The notes under the pieces: model-generated
What the model was told of the DNA's origin: nothing
Seen by the model: the letters and a program-made list of their open reading frames with translations, nothing else
Database searches by the model: none
Part shown: piece after piece, positions 21,301-29,140 of the stretch
Position numbering within the stretch: position 1 is the first letter of the stretch
Layout: every line of letters starts with the position of its first letter
Source of the DNA: Melioribacteraceae bacterium
Lineage (GTDB): Bacteria > Bacteroidota > Ignavibacteria > Ignavibacteriales > Melioribacteraceae
NCBI GenBank assembly: GCA_022181065.1
Contig: BQMY01000093.1
Location: forward strand, 19,550-58,334
DNA: 38,785 nucleotides
Reading direction: 5' to 3'
Program-made: the position numbers and the translations under genes

Positions 21301-21974
21301 GCTATAAGAATTTTACCATCAGATTGAAGTGAAATATTCTGTGGCATAGGGGACACAAGGCTATTAAGAATACTTACTCCCCCCCCAATAAAAGAAGCGT
21401 CGGGAGAGCCATTTTGTTCAAGTTTAAGAATAAAGCCGACAACATCAACATATCCGGTCAAGAGTAATTTATTGTCCGGTAAAACAAGTACATCATTCAC
21501 GCGTTCAGAGCCACCGAAATTATAAGTCACATACCCCTCTCCACCTGCACCAAAAGTGGCGTCATAAGTACCATCAGAATTAAATTTTGCAATAAAAAGA
21601 TTGGAATTGTAATCACCGGCAACAATAATTTTACCATCGGAGGTTACATCGATTGACTGAATTGATTTTGCATCCGAACCGGTTGCTCCGGGAATGGTAA
21701 TTACCAAATCTCCATTAGTCCCGAATGAGTTCTTTACAGTACCATCAGCATTGCAGGCCCTTATAAATATTTCATTATTGCCACCGCCCTGGTAATAACC
21801 CGCTGTGAGGATGGTTCCATCGGATAGAACTGCAACATCATTGTTGTAAATAGAATTACTTGCACCGTAACTGAATATATCGTAACCATCAGTGCTGAAG
21901 CCGGTATCGTAAGTGCCAGGCTGCGCAAATAGTGAGAAACTTAGTACGCATAATAAAACTAACAGTCTTTTCAT
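18306..21974 (-). CDS. Large secreted delta-60 / fibronectin-like repeat protein with type IX sorting domain
   Basis: The start at 21974 gives a clear signal peptide (MKRLLVLLCVLSFSLFAQ); the upstream extension to 22091 lacks features. The 1222-residue protein opens with at least six delta-60 type repeats over about residues 20-440 (D-G-T/S-x-D-x-x-F-G-x-x-G motifs, such as DGTYDATFGAGGEGYVTYNF and DGSVDATFGTGGI), likely a propeller-like surface domain. Seven fibronectin-III-like repeats follow to about residue 1130. Each opens with a P(V/T)GG-(V/L)-Y-(T/S)-NPTL-x-WY pattern and closes with (T)YYW(K/R)V. The last 80 residues are a type A sorting domain (QNYPNPFNPST ... KKMILMK). Predicted to be surface-anchored or released by the type IX system; an adhesive or polymer-binding role is inferred, with no catalytic motif seen. 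Confidence 0.87.
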   Translation of the reverse strand: MKRLLVLLCVLSFSLFAQPGTYDTGFSTDGYDIFSYGASNSIYNNDVAVLSDGTILTAGYYQGGGNNEIFIRACNADGTVKNSFGTNGDLVITIPGATGSDAKSIQSIDVTSDGKIIVAGDYNSNLFIAKFNSDGTYDATFGAGGEGYVTYNFGGSERVNDVLVLPDNKLLLTGYVDVVGFILKLEQNGSPDASFIGGGVSILNSLVSPMPQNISLQSDGKILIAGFTAPAHTSFVARYSANGASDVTFSGDGIVLFNGSDFPFALGDWDYLMDVVQLSSGKLVAGGFYQRFGNYHGFLAGMNADGSVDATFGTGGINAYRVSNTNTVTNDIVYSSVEDKIYAGGYVNIGGESQLVSKFNSDGSLDTGFDTDGHAYFNLSVGLYDRIHKLYIQDDNKIIGIGSGDNSGYKGTIARLNNTQITLPSPSVVGPVNGITGQSILPTFTWNPVSGAASYKLIIATDAAFSNKIYEQNVGNDTTVSFTEFDSNFPLGNGTTYYWKVASVIGSGGEFYTSDMHFTTINNVAVFFGNPTGGIVYSNPTLFSWYLGQSANNLKFNIQVTRATSGGNADWSATPDFDVTTTNLSTSISLLYGQTYYWRVIVKNLSDEIISYSSTVEFETAGGAEIPLASWPVGGNLVYTNNPTLYWYQNSLQTGLDYDVRYRVVGSGSWTEITDIDNMYYTIVTALQPGNNYEWQIQSVYLRGTAEENTSGYSASSLFTTNGAGTVVTPVLSYPTGNVLVYTTSPTVYWYLNAAGTGLTYNVYYRTGGGAWTHAGTTANMYQQLNGLTPGSTYEWFATATNGTDSLSAGASAFTVAGGTGSSYPVASWPTGNPVMYTANPTLSWYLEGSSLGVTGYVVRLKEGANSSNWNTDFDSTYSVSGVNNTSITLTNALDFGTTYYWAVAANDGSLSDWGEGSFTIIGASVAGAPIVSYPTGGDQVYDTEATLSWYMNGSTTGIVEYEVVYSYSDVYAPGVTTTVTSAAQSVAVSNLVPGATYYWKVRSNYGGGNYSNFSNPQGTFVVMPGSAPAQPVAGGPDNVMINTSNPQLTWFVPTGPVSGSSYTLEIANNFEMAGSTVIENITNSNQVVSDLNSNSVYYWRVKTKNDDGSFSYYSNTGKFSTGGTLTSVEDDVLPAEFELSQNYPNPFNPSTAITYSLPEGTNVRLSVYNILGSEVAVLVDGFKPAGTHNVNFNASELSSGVYFYRIDAGQNSSVKKMILMK

Positions 21975-22181
21975 CGTAAACCCATGAGTGAACTTAATAT
22001 TGCCATTAAGATAATCTATCCGAATTTTATTGTCAATCCAAATCATAAATAATATACCATTATTTATGTTAAGTTTAAATAATTCAGACAAGAGGATAAT
22101 ATTATTATGCTAAAAATTAGTGTTATTATAGACCATCAGCCTGATTCTATGAATGAAACCGGAGAGAGTTTTGGAAGTTTT

Positions 22182-23223
22182 GTCATGCTCTTGTATTCAC
22201 CTTTGGCGAAGGGCATCTATTTTATGGTGTCGAAAACTCTTCTTAAAAAGCTACTTGATTCCTGCTTTACGATAATTTAGAGCATTCATGATCGTCGATA
22301 GTAAAACAGAACCCACCCCAAGTTTGAGGTTTTGTCATGCCCGACATGATCGGGCATCCAGATTTTTAAGTCCCTCTACTGGCGCAGCCTGCCTGCCTTT
22401 AGCACTGGAGAGGTTCGCCTTGTAGAATTAGGGTAAGGCAAACTTTCAGAAAAGACTGGATTCCCGTTTTCACGGGAATGACCAAAGAAAGGGACAACTC
22501 TACCTTCCCGATATTTGCTTTGTCATGCCCTTGTATTCGCCTTTGGCGAAGGACATCTATCTTTTGGTCTCGAAAAGTTCTTCGTCAAAAGCTATCTTAT
22601 TTCTGCTTTACGATAATTTAGAGCATTCATGATCGTCGATAATAAAACAGAACCCACCCCAAGTTTGAGGTTTTGTCATGCCCTTCGCCCCGGCGAACTG
22701 ATCGGGCATCCAGATTTTTAAGTCCCTCTAATGGTGTAGCCTGCCTGCCTTTGGCACTGGAGAGGTTCGCCTTGTAGAATTAGGGTAAGGCAAACTTTCA
22801 GAAAAGACTGGATTCCCGTTTTCACGGGAATGACCAAAGAAAGGGACAACTCTACCTTCCCGATATTTGCTTTGTCATGCCCTTGTATTCGCCTTTGGCG
22901 AAGGGCATCTATCTTTTGGTGTCGAAAGCTCTTCTTAAAGGCTACCTTATTCCCATTTTACGATAATTTAGAGGGTGCGTGATCGTCGATAATAAAACAG
23001 AACCCACCCCAAGTTTGAGGTTTTGTCATGCTCTTCGCCCCGGCGAACTGATCGGGCATCCAGATTTTTAAGTCCCTCTCCTGGCGCAGCCTGCCTGCCT
23101 TTGGCACTGGAGAGGTTCGCCTTGTCGAATTAGGGTAAGGTCAAATTTCAGAAAAGACCGGATTCCCGTTTTCACGGGAATGACCAAAGAAAGGGACAAC
23201 TCTACCTTCCCAATATTTGCTTT
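22182..23223. repeat. Array of three approximately 340-352-bp tandem repeats
   Basis: Units begin with GTCATGC(C/T)C-TTGTATTC at 22182, 22522 and 22874. Each holds two GTCATGC...GGGCATC hairpins, a GCCTGCCTTTGGCACTGG segment, and a reversed dRS3-like hairpin (GGATTCCC-GTTTTCAC-GGGAAT). The second hairpin has a short loop in the first unit (ATGCCCGA-CATGA-TCGGGCAT) but a longer loop with an inner CGCC/GGCG stem in the others. No coding potential. The bases 21975-22181 before it hold the promoter region of the minus-strand delta-60 gene; no box is identifiable. Confidence 0.88.
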
Positions 23224-23755
23224 GTCATGCCCGACCTGATCGGGCATCTATACTCTGGAATTGAAAAACTCTTACCTCAACCCCTAACCCCTTCACGCCT
23301 CGGCGCACAGGCTCCTATCATTAGGAGCAGGGGAACTCGGGGAATCAAACAAAATCCAAACAGGAGAACTGATCGGGCATCCAGATTTTTAAGTCCCTCT
23401 GCTGGTGCAGCCTGCCTGCCTTTGGCACTGGAGAGGTTCGCCTTGTAGAATTAGGGTAAGGCAAACTTTCAGAAAAGACCGGATTCCCGTTTTCACGGGA
23501 ATGACCAAAGAAAGGGACAACTCTACCTTCCCAATATTTGCTCGTCATGCTCTTCGCCCCGGCGAACTGATAAGGCATCCGGTTTTAGGATTATACATAC
23601 TCGCTCTTTGTGAATGCTAATGTTCTGGTCAGATACACTAATTTTAGAAGTATTAGATTCCCAATCAAGTTGGGAATGACCCTGATTTTGCTCTGTCATG
23701 CCCTTGAATTCGCCTGAAGCGAAGGGCATCTATTTTTTGGTGTCGAAATACACCT
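23224..23755. repeat. Rearranged continuation of the repeat array
   Basis: A chimeric fourth unit. It starts like the 394-bp repeats (GTCATGCCC...CTATACTCTGG and the CCCCTTC hairpin), then switches near 23365 back to the GCCTGCCTTTGGCACTGG unit with its reversed dRS3-like hairpin (about 23480-23505). It ends with GTCATGC elements at about 23545 and 23695 and a perfect ATTCCCAA...TTGGGAAT hairpin near 23662-23682. Non-coding. Confidence 0.75.
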
Positions 23756-23791
23756 AAAAAAAAGCCCTTCCGGATATTCATCCGAAAGGGC
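23756..23791 (-). terminator. Rho-independent terminator of the thiolase operon
   Basis: On the minus strand GCCCTTTCGGA (23791-23781) pairs with TCCGGAAGGGC (23774-23764) with one mismatch, followed by a run of eight T. It lies just after the thiolase stop and probably ends the whole acyl-metabolism transcript. Confidence 0.9.
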
Positions 23792-23818
23792 CTACTGCCT
23801 TATTATATCGTTACAATG

Positions 23819-25006
23819 TTACATCAATTCTACAATTACCGAGCTCGCTTCACCTCCACCAATACAGAGTGACGCAAGTCCTGTTTTTTTGTTTTCTGCT
23901 TTCATTGCGTACAAGAGTGTAGTCAATATCCTTGCACCTGATGCTCCGATAGGGTGACCAAGTGAAACAGCCCCACCATTAACATTTACTTTTTCACCAT
24001 CGAGTTCTAACAATTTATTCACAGCCAGCGAAACAACAGAAAAAGCTTCATTAATTTCAAATATATCAATATCATTAACAGACATATCAACCTTGCCAAG
24101 CACCTTTTTGATTGAATCTACCGGAGCGGTGGTGAACCATTTCGGATCTTTTGCCGCAGATGCCTGCGCTACAATTTTCGCCATCGGTTTGAGTCCGAGA
24201 GCTTCCGCTTTTTCTTTCGACATTACCATCACAGCAGACGCTCCGTCATTCAATGATGATGCGTTTGCGGCTGTTACAGTACCATCTTTCTGGAATACCG
24301 GACGAAGCGCGGGTATTTTATCAAATCTGACCTTGAATGGCTCTTCATCTTTATAAACAACCACAGGATCACCTTTACGTTGAGGGATTTCAACAGGAAC
24401 TATCTCCGCTTTAAATTTCCCCTCTTCAGTGGCAGCAATAGATTTTTTATAACTTGATGTCGCGAATTCATCCTGGGCTTCTCGGGTAATATTATATTCA
24501 GCCGCGCAAATTTCAGCGATATTTCCCATATGCACATTATCGTAAACATCCCACAGACCATCCTTGATCAAACCGTCTTCAATTTGCTGATGCCCCATCT
24601 TGTAGCCGTTACGAGCGTTCTGCATATAAAACGGGATTTGTGACATATTTTCCATTCCGCCCGCAATGATTACGTCTGCATCACCTGTCATGATTGCCTG
24701 TGCGGCGAGCATTACAGATTTCAAACCGGAACCGCAAACCTTATTGATGGTCATACATTCAACACTGGTCGGTAAGCCTGCGAAAATCGCTGCCTGACGC
24801 GCCGGTGCCTGTCCTTCACCAGCCTGAACAACGTTACCCATAATTACTTCATTAACCTCATCACCGGAAACACCTGTTCTCTCAAGTAATCCTTTTATAG
24901 CAATGCTTCCAAGTTTTGGCGCGCTTACTGATGCGAGGCTTCCCATAAATGATCCAATGGGTGTTCTCACCGCGTCTATTATATATACTTCTTTTAATTC
25001 TGCCAT
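23819..25006 (-). CDS. Acetyl-CoA C-acetyltransferase (thiolase)
   Basis: A 395-residue thiolase of the biosynthetic/degradative acetoacetyl-CoA type, catalysing reversible condensation of two acetyl-CoA or cleavage of 3-ketoacyl-CoA. Active-site residues are intact: nucleophile C91 (NKVCGSGLKSV), H351 (GHPIGASGAR) and C381 (LCIGGGEAS). The usual CIGGGQG loop reads CIGGGEAS, a small variation next to the catalytic Cys. AAGGAG 7 bases before the ATG supports the start. It is the last gene of the minus-strand cluster, 9 bases after the hydrolase, with a strong terminator beyond. Cytoplasmic. In context it would cleave or build a beta-ketoacyl-CoA handled by the neighbouring ligase and reductase. 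Confidence 0.95.
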   Translation of the reverse strand: MAELKEVYIIDAVRTPIGSFMGSLASVSAPKLGSIAIKGLLERTGVSGDEVNEVIMGNVVQAGEGQAPARQAAIFAGLPTSVECMTINKVCGSGLKSVMLAAQAIMTGDADVIIAGGMENMSQIPFYMQNARNGYKMGHQQIEDGLIKDGLWDVYDNVHMGNIAEICAAEYNITREAQDEFATSSYKKSIAATEEGKFKAEIVPVEIPQRKGDPVVVYKDEEPFKVRFDKIPALRPVFQKDGTVTAANASSLNDGASAVMVMSKEKAEALGLKPMAKIVAQASAAKDPKWFTTAPVDSIKKVLGKVDMSVNDIDIFEINEAFSVVSLAVNKLLELDGEKVNVNGGAVSLGHPIGASGARILTTLLYAMKAENKKTGLASLCIGGGEASSVIVELM

Positions 25007-25015
25007 GTAAGCTCC

Positions 25016-25963
25016 TTACTTCCCTAAAAATTCAATTATAGCGTTATTTGTTTCATCAGCTTTTTCATACTGAACAAAGTGACCACATTCGCCAAATACT
25101 TTAGTGATGTTGTTCGGAATGTTTTTACGCCCGATTTCCGCAACATCTTTGGTGAAACCTCCATGTAAAAATCTGTTTGGAATGAGCTGATCATCTTCAC
25201 CGAATAGTATCAGGGTTGGCTGTGTGATCTCGCTCAATCTGTCGGATGTAGGTTCATCAATCATTGCAGCAACATTTTCCGCAACTGCGTAACAATATTT
25301 ACGGAAATCCCTGGCTCCGCGGATCTGAATTCTGTCGGTTACCATAAATAACGCGTCTTCGGGAGTATCATAAAAATTGCTGCGAAGATTAATATCAATA
25401 TTTCTGATCGGAGTATCGTGCACCAGTTCTTCAGTCATCACATCCTTGAACCACTGACCTTCCCCTTCGGTAAATTTCTCAAAACCCGCCGGAGAAATCA
25501 GCACAAGCTTTTCAACTTTTTCGGGATGATTCAGAGCTGTGATCATGCTTATTTGTCCACCCATCGAATGTCCAACCATCACCACTCTCTCAACACCCAT
25601 TTCATCGAGCAATTCGGTCAGAACCTCCGCGTAAAATGAAAGTGAATATTGATAAGCTTCCTTGTCCGATTTGCCGTAACCGGGAAGATCAACAGCGATC
25701 ACTCTGAAACGCTGGGAAAGTTCGGGAATATTTTTCTTCCATCCTTTGATATAGGAACCGAGCCCGTGAACGAGAAGCAGTGTTGTCTCGCCTTCACCTT
25801 CGTCAACAACAGCCACATTTATATTTCTTACCTTAACTTTTTTAACGTCAAAACCGTAATCTATTTCGTCAAACTCTTTGGAATCGAGATGATAAAATGA
25901 TGAAGTAGCGCAACCTATCAATGATACCGCCATTACAATTAGTATTAATAATCTCTTTTTCAT
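25016..25963 (-). CDS. Lipoprotein alpha/beta-hydrolase
   Basis: The GTG at 25969 lies inside the AGGAGG ribosome site, so ATG 25963 is the better start (315 residues). A lipoprotein signal ends in SLIGC with C18 as lipidated residue, so the enzyme is membrane-anchored in the periplasm or outer membrane. The alpha/beta-hydrolase fold shows the oxyanion loop (LLLVHGLGSYIKGW), the nucleophile elbow GHSMGG (S133), an acid candidate in LFGEDDQLIP and the catalytic His in GECGHFVQYE. The Ser nucleophile means an esterase or lipase-like role rather than the Asp nucleophile of OleB-type or dehalogenase enzymes. The gene sits between the outer-membrane barrel and the thiolase, suggesting that it releases an acid from an ester before uptake; the substrate is not known. 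Confidence 0.88.
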   Translation of the reverse strand: MKKRLLILIVMAVSLIGCATSSFYHLDSKEFDEIDYGFDVKKVKVRNINVAVVDEGEGETTLLLVHGLGSYIKGWKKNIPELSQRFRVIAVDLPGYGKSDKEAYQYSLSFYAEVLTELLDEMGVERVVMVGHSMGGQISMITALNHPEKVEKLVLISPAGFEKFTEGEGQWFKDVMTEELVHDTPIRNIDINLRSNFYDTPEDALFMVTDRIQIRGARDFRKYCYAVAENVAAMIDEPTSDRLSEITQPTLILFGEDDQLIPNRFLHGGFTKDVAEIGRKNIPNNITKVFGECGHFVQYEKADETNNAIIEFLGK

Positions 25964-25972
25964 GTTCACCTC

Positions 25973-27505
25973 CTAAAACATTATCCATTTAAATGAAGCA
26001 AACAGAGTCCAGGGGTCTTCAGGTCTGGTTGCGGAATTTCCATTTACTACAGATGAATCATAAAAATCACCCAGTTTGAGATACGCCGCGTGAAGTTCAA
26101 GGTCCATAAAAACACGTAATGTATATCTGAGGTTAACATTAAACTCGGTACCTATCATACTGCCGCCGCCGGCTGGAGTAACATTTGACATACCAATACC
26201 CAACCCTGCTTTCGCGCGCAGTTTATGAGGAATCAAATCATAATGCCCGGTAAGTGATGCTGCTGACAGACCGTATCCAAGATTCTGGATATCGATGACC
26301 GCACCCATAAATCGGTTTACAACATTACCGTGAGGAAGTAGCAAGTACAACCCGTGACTGAAAAATACCGCGCCGGGAGCTGTCCAGTTGTTACCCGTCA
26401 GGAACCCGTTGTATTTGCCGTCATTTATATTTTTCTCGTCGCCTGATGTAAAAATACCATCAAGGGCTATAAAATCGTTAGGATTTATACCATATTTATA
26501 TGCCAGGCGCAAGTTCGCTGCCATACCGGCTATATCAATAGTTCTGTTATCAGTCTTTGCCTGACCAAGGTTGGAAATAACAAATCCGGAGTAACCGAAT
26601 CTCCCCTGTCTAAGCAGTGGATCGCTGTGAAAATGTGAACCTATCCAGAATATATCGGCTGTATATTTTTCGGTACCAAAATCGAAATTGAATACACCAT
26701 TATAATTACTCAGACCGGAATTAAGACCTTGACCCAATATTGAAACACCGCCTTCACCATTTGCCCTGTCGCTAAGGTAATAAACGCTTAAACCGGCTGA
26801 TGATTTGATGCTGAAATCGTATTCGTAATCAAGTTCGTACAGTGAAACATCATCATCATCCTGCACATTATTTTCATAGAGCTGATAAACACCTGCTTTA
26901 AATCTTTGGTTAGGAAGCATATAAAAAGCCGCAATACCCACACCATCAGAACCCCAAAGCGCAAGTCTGTATCCTGTATTGACCAATTCATCGGTCGGAG
27001 TATAAGCAGGCACCCTGATGTTATCAAAAATTCTTCCCAGACCAGCGTTTACAAAAAAGTTTTTCTGTGGTCGAAATTCAACGTAAAGATTCTGGGTCTG
27101 CATGTTAACAAAATCTGCTCCAAACGCACCACCGAAGTTTCCACCTGCGCCGTAATTCGCGTCACCCCATGTCCAATCGAATTCGAACGACATTCTCATA
27201 GTTGCCCAGCCATCAAAAAGTTTTGGTGTATATGCAATTATTGGAATAAATCTCTGCTCTGTAAACTTTGAAGTTAAACCTGTCTTTGTTGTGTTCCCGC
27301 CAAATAGTCTTCCAACTACCTGTCCCTTCAGGAATTCATTACTTGCATACATGTTCGCTACTTCTGAGCGGATGAAGTAGTAACCAATAAACTTGAATTC
27401 TTTTATTTCTTCTTTCTTTTTTTCAATAACGAAATCTGCCTCGGTCTGTGCTGCCAGCTGTATTGAAAAAAGAAATAAAAAAATCAAAACTAAATATTTT
27501 TTCAT
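25973..27505 (-). CDS. Outer-membrane beta-barrel protein, porin-like
   Basis: A 510-residue protein with signal peptide (MKKYLVLIFLFLFSIQLAAQ) and a body of alternating amphipathic strands rich in aromatic and glycine residues (for example WATMRMSFEFDWTWGDANYG, LRYTLRVFMDLELHAAYLKL), ending in the aromatic strand FASFKWIMF. This predicts an outer-membrane channel, but no named family was recognised; it is not obviously FadL. Its TAG stop overlaps the AGGAGG ribosome site of the hydrolase, so the two are translationally linked. In context it may admit the substrate of the downstream cluster. A hairpin between it and the upstream lipoprotein gene could tune its expression. Confidence 0.75.
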   Translation of the reverse strand: MKKYLVLIFLFLFSIQLAAQTEADFVIEKKKEEIKEFKFIGYYFIRSEVANMYASNEFLKGQVVGRLFGGNTTKTGLTSKFTEQRFIPIIAYTPKLFDGWATMRMSFEFDWTWGDANYGAGGNFGGAFGADFVNMQTQNLYVEFRPQKNFFVNAGLGRIFDNIRVPAYTPTDELVNTGYRLALWGSDGVGIAAFYMLPNQRFKAGVYQLYENNVQDDDDVSLYELDYEYDFSIKSSAGLSVYYLSDRANGEGGVSILGQGLNSGLSNYNGVFNFDFGTEKYTADIFWIGSHFHSDPLLRQGRFGYSGFVISNLGQAKTDNRTIDIAGMAANLRLAYKYGINPNDFIALDGIFTSGDEKNINDGKYNGFLTGNNWTAPGAVFFSHGLYLLLPHGNVVNRFMGAVIDIQNLGYGLSAASLTGHYDLIPHKLRAKAGLGIGMSNVTPAGGGSMIGTEFNVNLRYTLRVFMDLELHAAYLKLGDFYDSSVVNGNSATRPEDPWTLFASFKWIMF

Positions 27506-27544
27506 AACCTACCCGAAATTAAAGTAAATGAAGAAATCATCCGG

Positions 27545-27579
27545 AAAAACAGAACCCCGAATGAGACACTCATTCGGGG
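27545..27579 (-). terminator. Perfect 11-bp hairpin between lipoprotein and porin genes
   Basis: CCCCGAATGAG (27555-27565) pairs with CTCATTCGGGG (27569-27579) with a 3-base loop; on the minus strand it is followed by TTCTGTTTTT. Probably a full or partial terminator inside the cluster. Confidence 0.8.
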
Positions 27580-27587
27580 ATAAAAAA

Positions 27588-28082
27588 TTATTGTTTTTTG
27601 TAAATCTGAATGTTGCTAGTGCCTAATGTTGCGTCTGAACCGAAACCGGTAGCAGGAGTTCTTGGGGTTGCACCGATATCAGGTGTTGTCTGAACTGCTT
27701 CCAATTTAAGCTGATCAGGACTTCCGGAAGTCACCTCAATAATACCTTCCTGCTCAAAAGCGGTATAGTTAATCGCGATTGCGTGAACATCACCCGATTC
27801 GGATTTGGTAACTGTATATGTACCGGGAAGAGTTGTCCAGTTTCCGTCTCTAACATGTGATTCTAACACGATAGTATTATCGTCATTCATAGTAACTCTT
27901 ACACTATCATAATCAAATACCGCGGCAAGTAGAGGTGCGACATCAGCGTCCGCGCTTAACCATGTTCCAACCCATGCTTCTGTTGTTCCGCCTTCTGGAC
28001 CTACGGGATCATCATCATCACCGCAAGCAACGAAGAAAACTGCCAAAGAAAGCATAAGTAAAAGTGATAGTAACTTTTTCAT
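27588..28082 (-). CDS. Small lipoprotein, lipocalin-like
   Basis: ATG 28082 is chosen because AAGGAG lies 7 bases upstream and a lipoprotein signal follows (MKKLLSLLLMLSLAVFFVAC, lipidated C20); the longer frame to 28127 overlaps the upstream gene. The 164-residue product has an acidic GDDDD linker after the Cys. A small beta-rich domain follows (WVGTWLSAD, VRVTMNDDNTIVLES, LPGTYTVTKS, IIEVTSG), reminiscent of lipocalin-like or DUF-type substrate-binding folds. It lies 35 bases after the KASIII gene and before the porin, so it may be a surface or periplasmic ligand-binding partner. Function is unproven. Confidence 0.8.
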   Translation of the reverse strand: MKKLLSLLLMLSLAVFFVACGDDDDPVGPEGGTTEAWVGTWLSADADVAPLLAAVFDYDSVRVTMNDDNTIVLESHVRDGNWTTLPGTYTVTKSESGDVHAIAINYTAFEQEGIIEVTSGSPDQLKLEAVQTTPDIGATPRTPATGFGSDATLGTSNIQIYKKQ

Positions 28083-28117
28083 TGTATTACTCCTTATTAT
28101 GTTTTTTAAATTTAAGA

Positions 28118-29140
28118 CTAACCCCACCTGATCACATTAGCTGCCCATGCATACCCGATTCCGGCAGCAATCATCGCGATTATGGTTCCGTCTTGTATTT
28201 TATTTTGTGTTAATCCAATTTCCAGTGAAATTATTTGGTCTATCTGTCCTACATGACCAATTTTATTGAGATATACCGATTGCTCCTCCGTCAACCCGAG
28301 CAGTTCCAGCATATATTTGTACATAGAATATTTAAAGTGCAGCACGGCGAGATATCCCAATTCGCTTTTATCTAACCCGCTTTTCTCGAATGCCTTGTTA
28401 ATACAGGTCATCCAATTATCCATGGAAACTTCATTGAGGCGATTTTTCATATGCTCTTCATTCGCCAATGTGAGTGATTTATAAGCAACATTGCAATTTT
28501 CAGCAGTAATCGGCTGTTCGGTACCCCCGAACTTTACTAATGCGTCGCGAGCCATACTTCCATCAGAAATAATATGTGAGCCAAGTACAAGATTTTTGCC
28601 GTAATTTTTCTTTAAAATCATTGCACCCGCGCCTGCGGCGAGATTATACATCATAGACATCGATTTATCGGTGAAATCAACAAAATCACCGTTACGATAT
28701 CCACCCGCAATCAGCACAGTATTGATATCATCATCGGCAATCATCATATCTTTCGCCATTTTCATAGCCGAGATAGTGGTACAACACCGCTGCTGCAAGT
28801 CAATTGCCCATGCGTTTCGTGCGCCAACCTGCTCTTGAATATAAATCCCGGTAGTAGTAAGCGGATATTCCTTCCACTCCTCCCCGATTGATAATATCAG
28901 GTCAATCTCCATCGGGTCGATTCCGGCTTTTTCAATTGCCTTTAGAGCCGCTTTCACTCCCATCTCCTGAGTGCCATCATCCTGACCAGGCATTCGCTTT
29001 TCAATAATACCCAGTTTTGCCTTAACCGCATCGGCTGACCATACTCCATTTGTAGAAGCTGCAATTTCTTCCGCCGTTAACACATTATCCGGCAGATAAA
29101 CTCCGGTTGACACTATTCCAACGTTTATGTTATTACTCAT
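28118..29140 (-). CDS. KASIII-family condensing enzyme with Asn replaced by His
   Basis: A 340-residue thiolase-superfamily protein of the FabH (3-oxoacyl-ACP synthase III) type. The nucleophile C119 sits in DLQQRCCTTISAM, five residues after D114 as in FabH, and H268 (VLHFK) occupies the catalytic His position. The expected GN(T/S) Asn is replaced by His: NKIGHVGQID has H296 where FabH has Asn. A Cys-His pair without Asn resembles partners such as PqsC more than housekeeping FabH, so it may transfer or condense a CoA-bound acyl group supplied by the ligase. The start overlaps the ligase stop by 8 bases (ATGAGTAA), suggesting coupled translation. No DUF35 partner is seen. Confidence 0.85.
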   Translation of the reverse strand: MSNNINVGIVSTGVYLPDNVLTAEEIAASTNGVWSADAVKAKLGIIEKRMPGQDDGTQEMGVKAALKAIEKAGIDPMEIDLILSIGEEWKEYPLTTTGIYIQEQVGARNAWAIDLQQRCCTTISAMKMAKDMMIADDDINTVLIAGGYRNGDFVDFTDKSMSMMYNLAAGAGAMILKKNYGKNLVLGSHIISDGSMARDALVKFGGTEQPITAENCNVAYKSLTLANEEHMKNRLNEVSMDNWMTCINKAFEKSGLDKSELGYLAVLHFKYSMYKYMLELLGLTEEQSVYLNKIGHVGQIDQIISLEIGLTQNKIQDGTIIAMIAAGIGYAWAANVIRWG

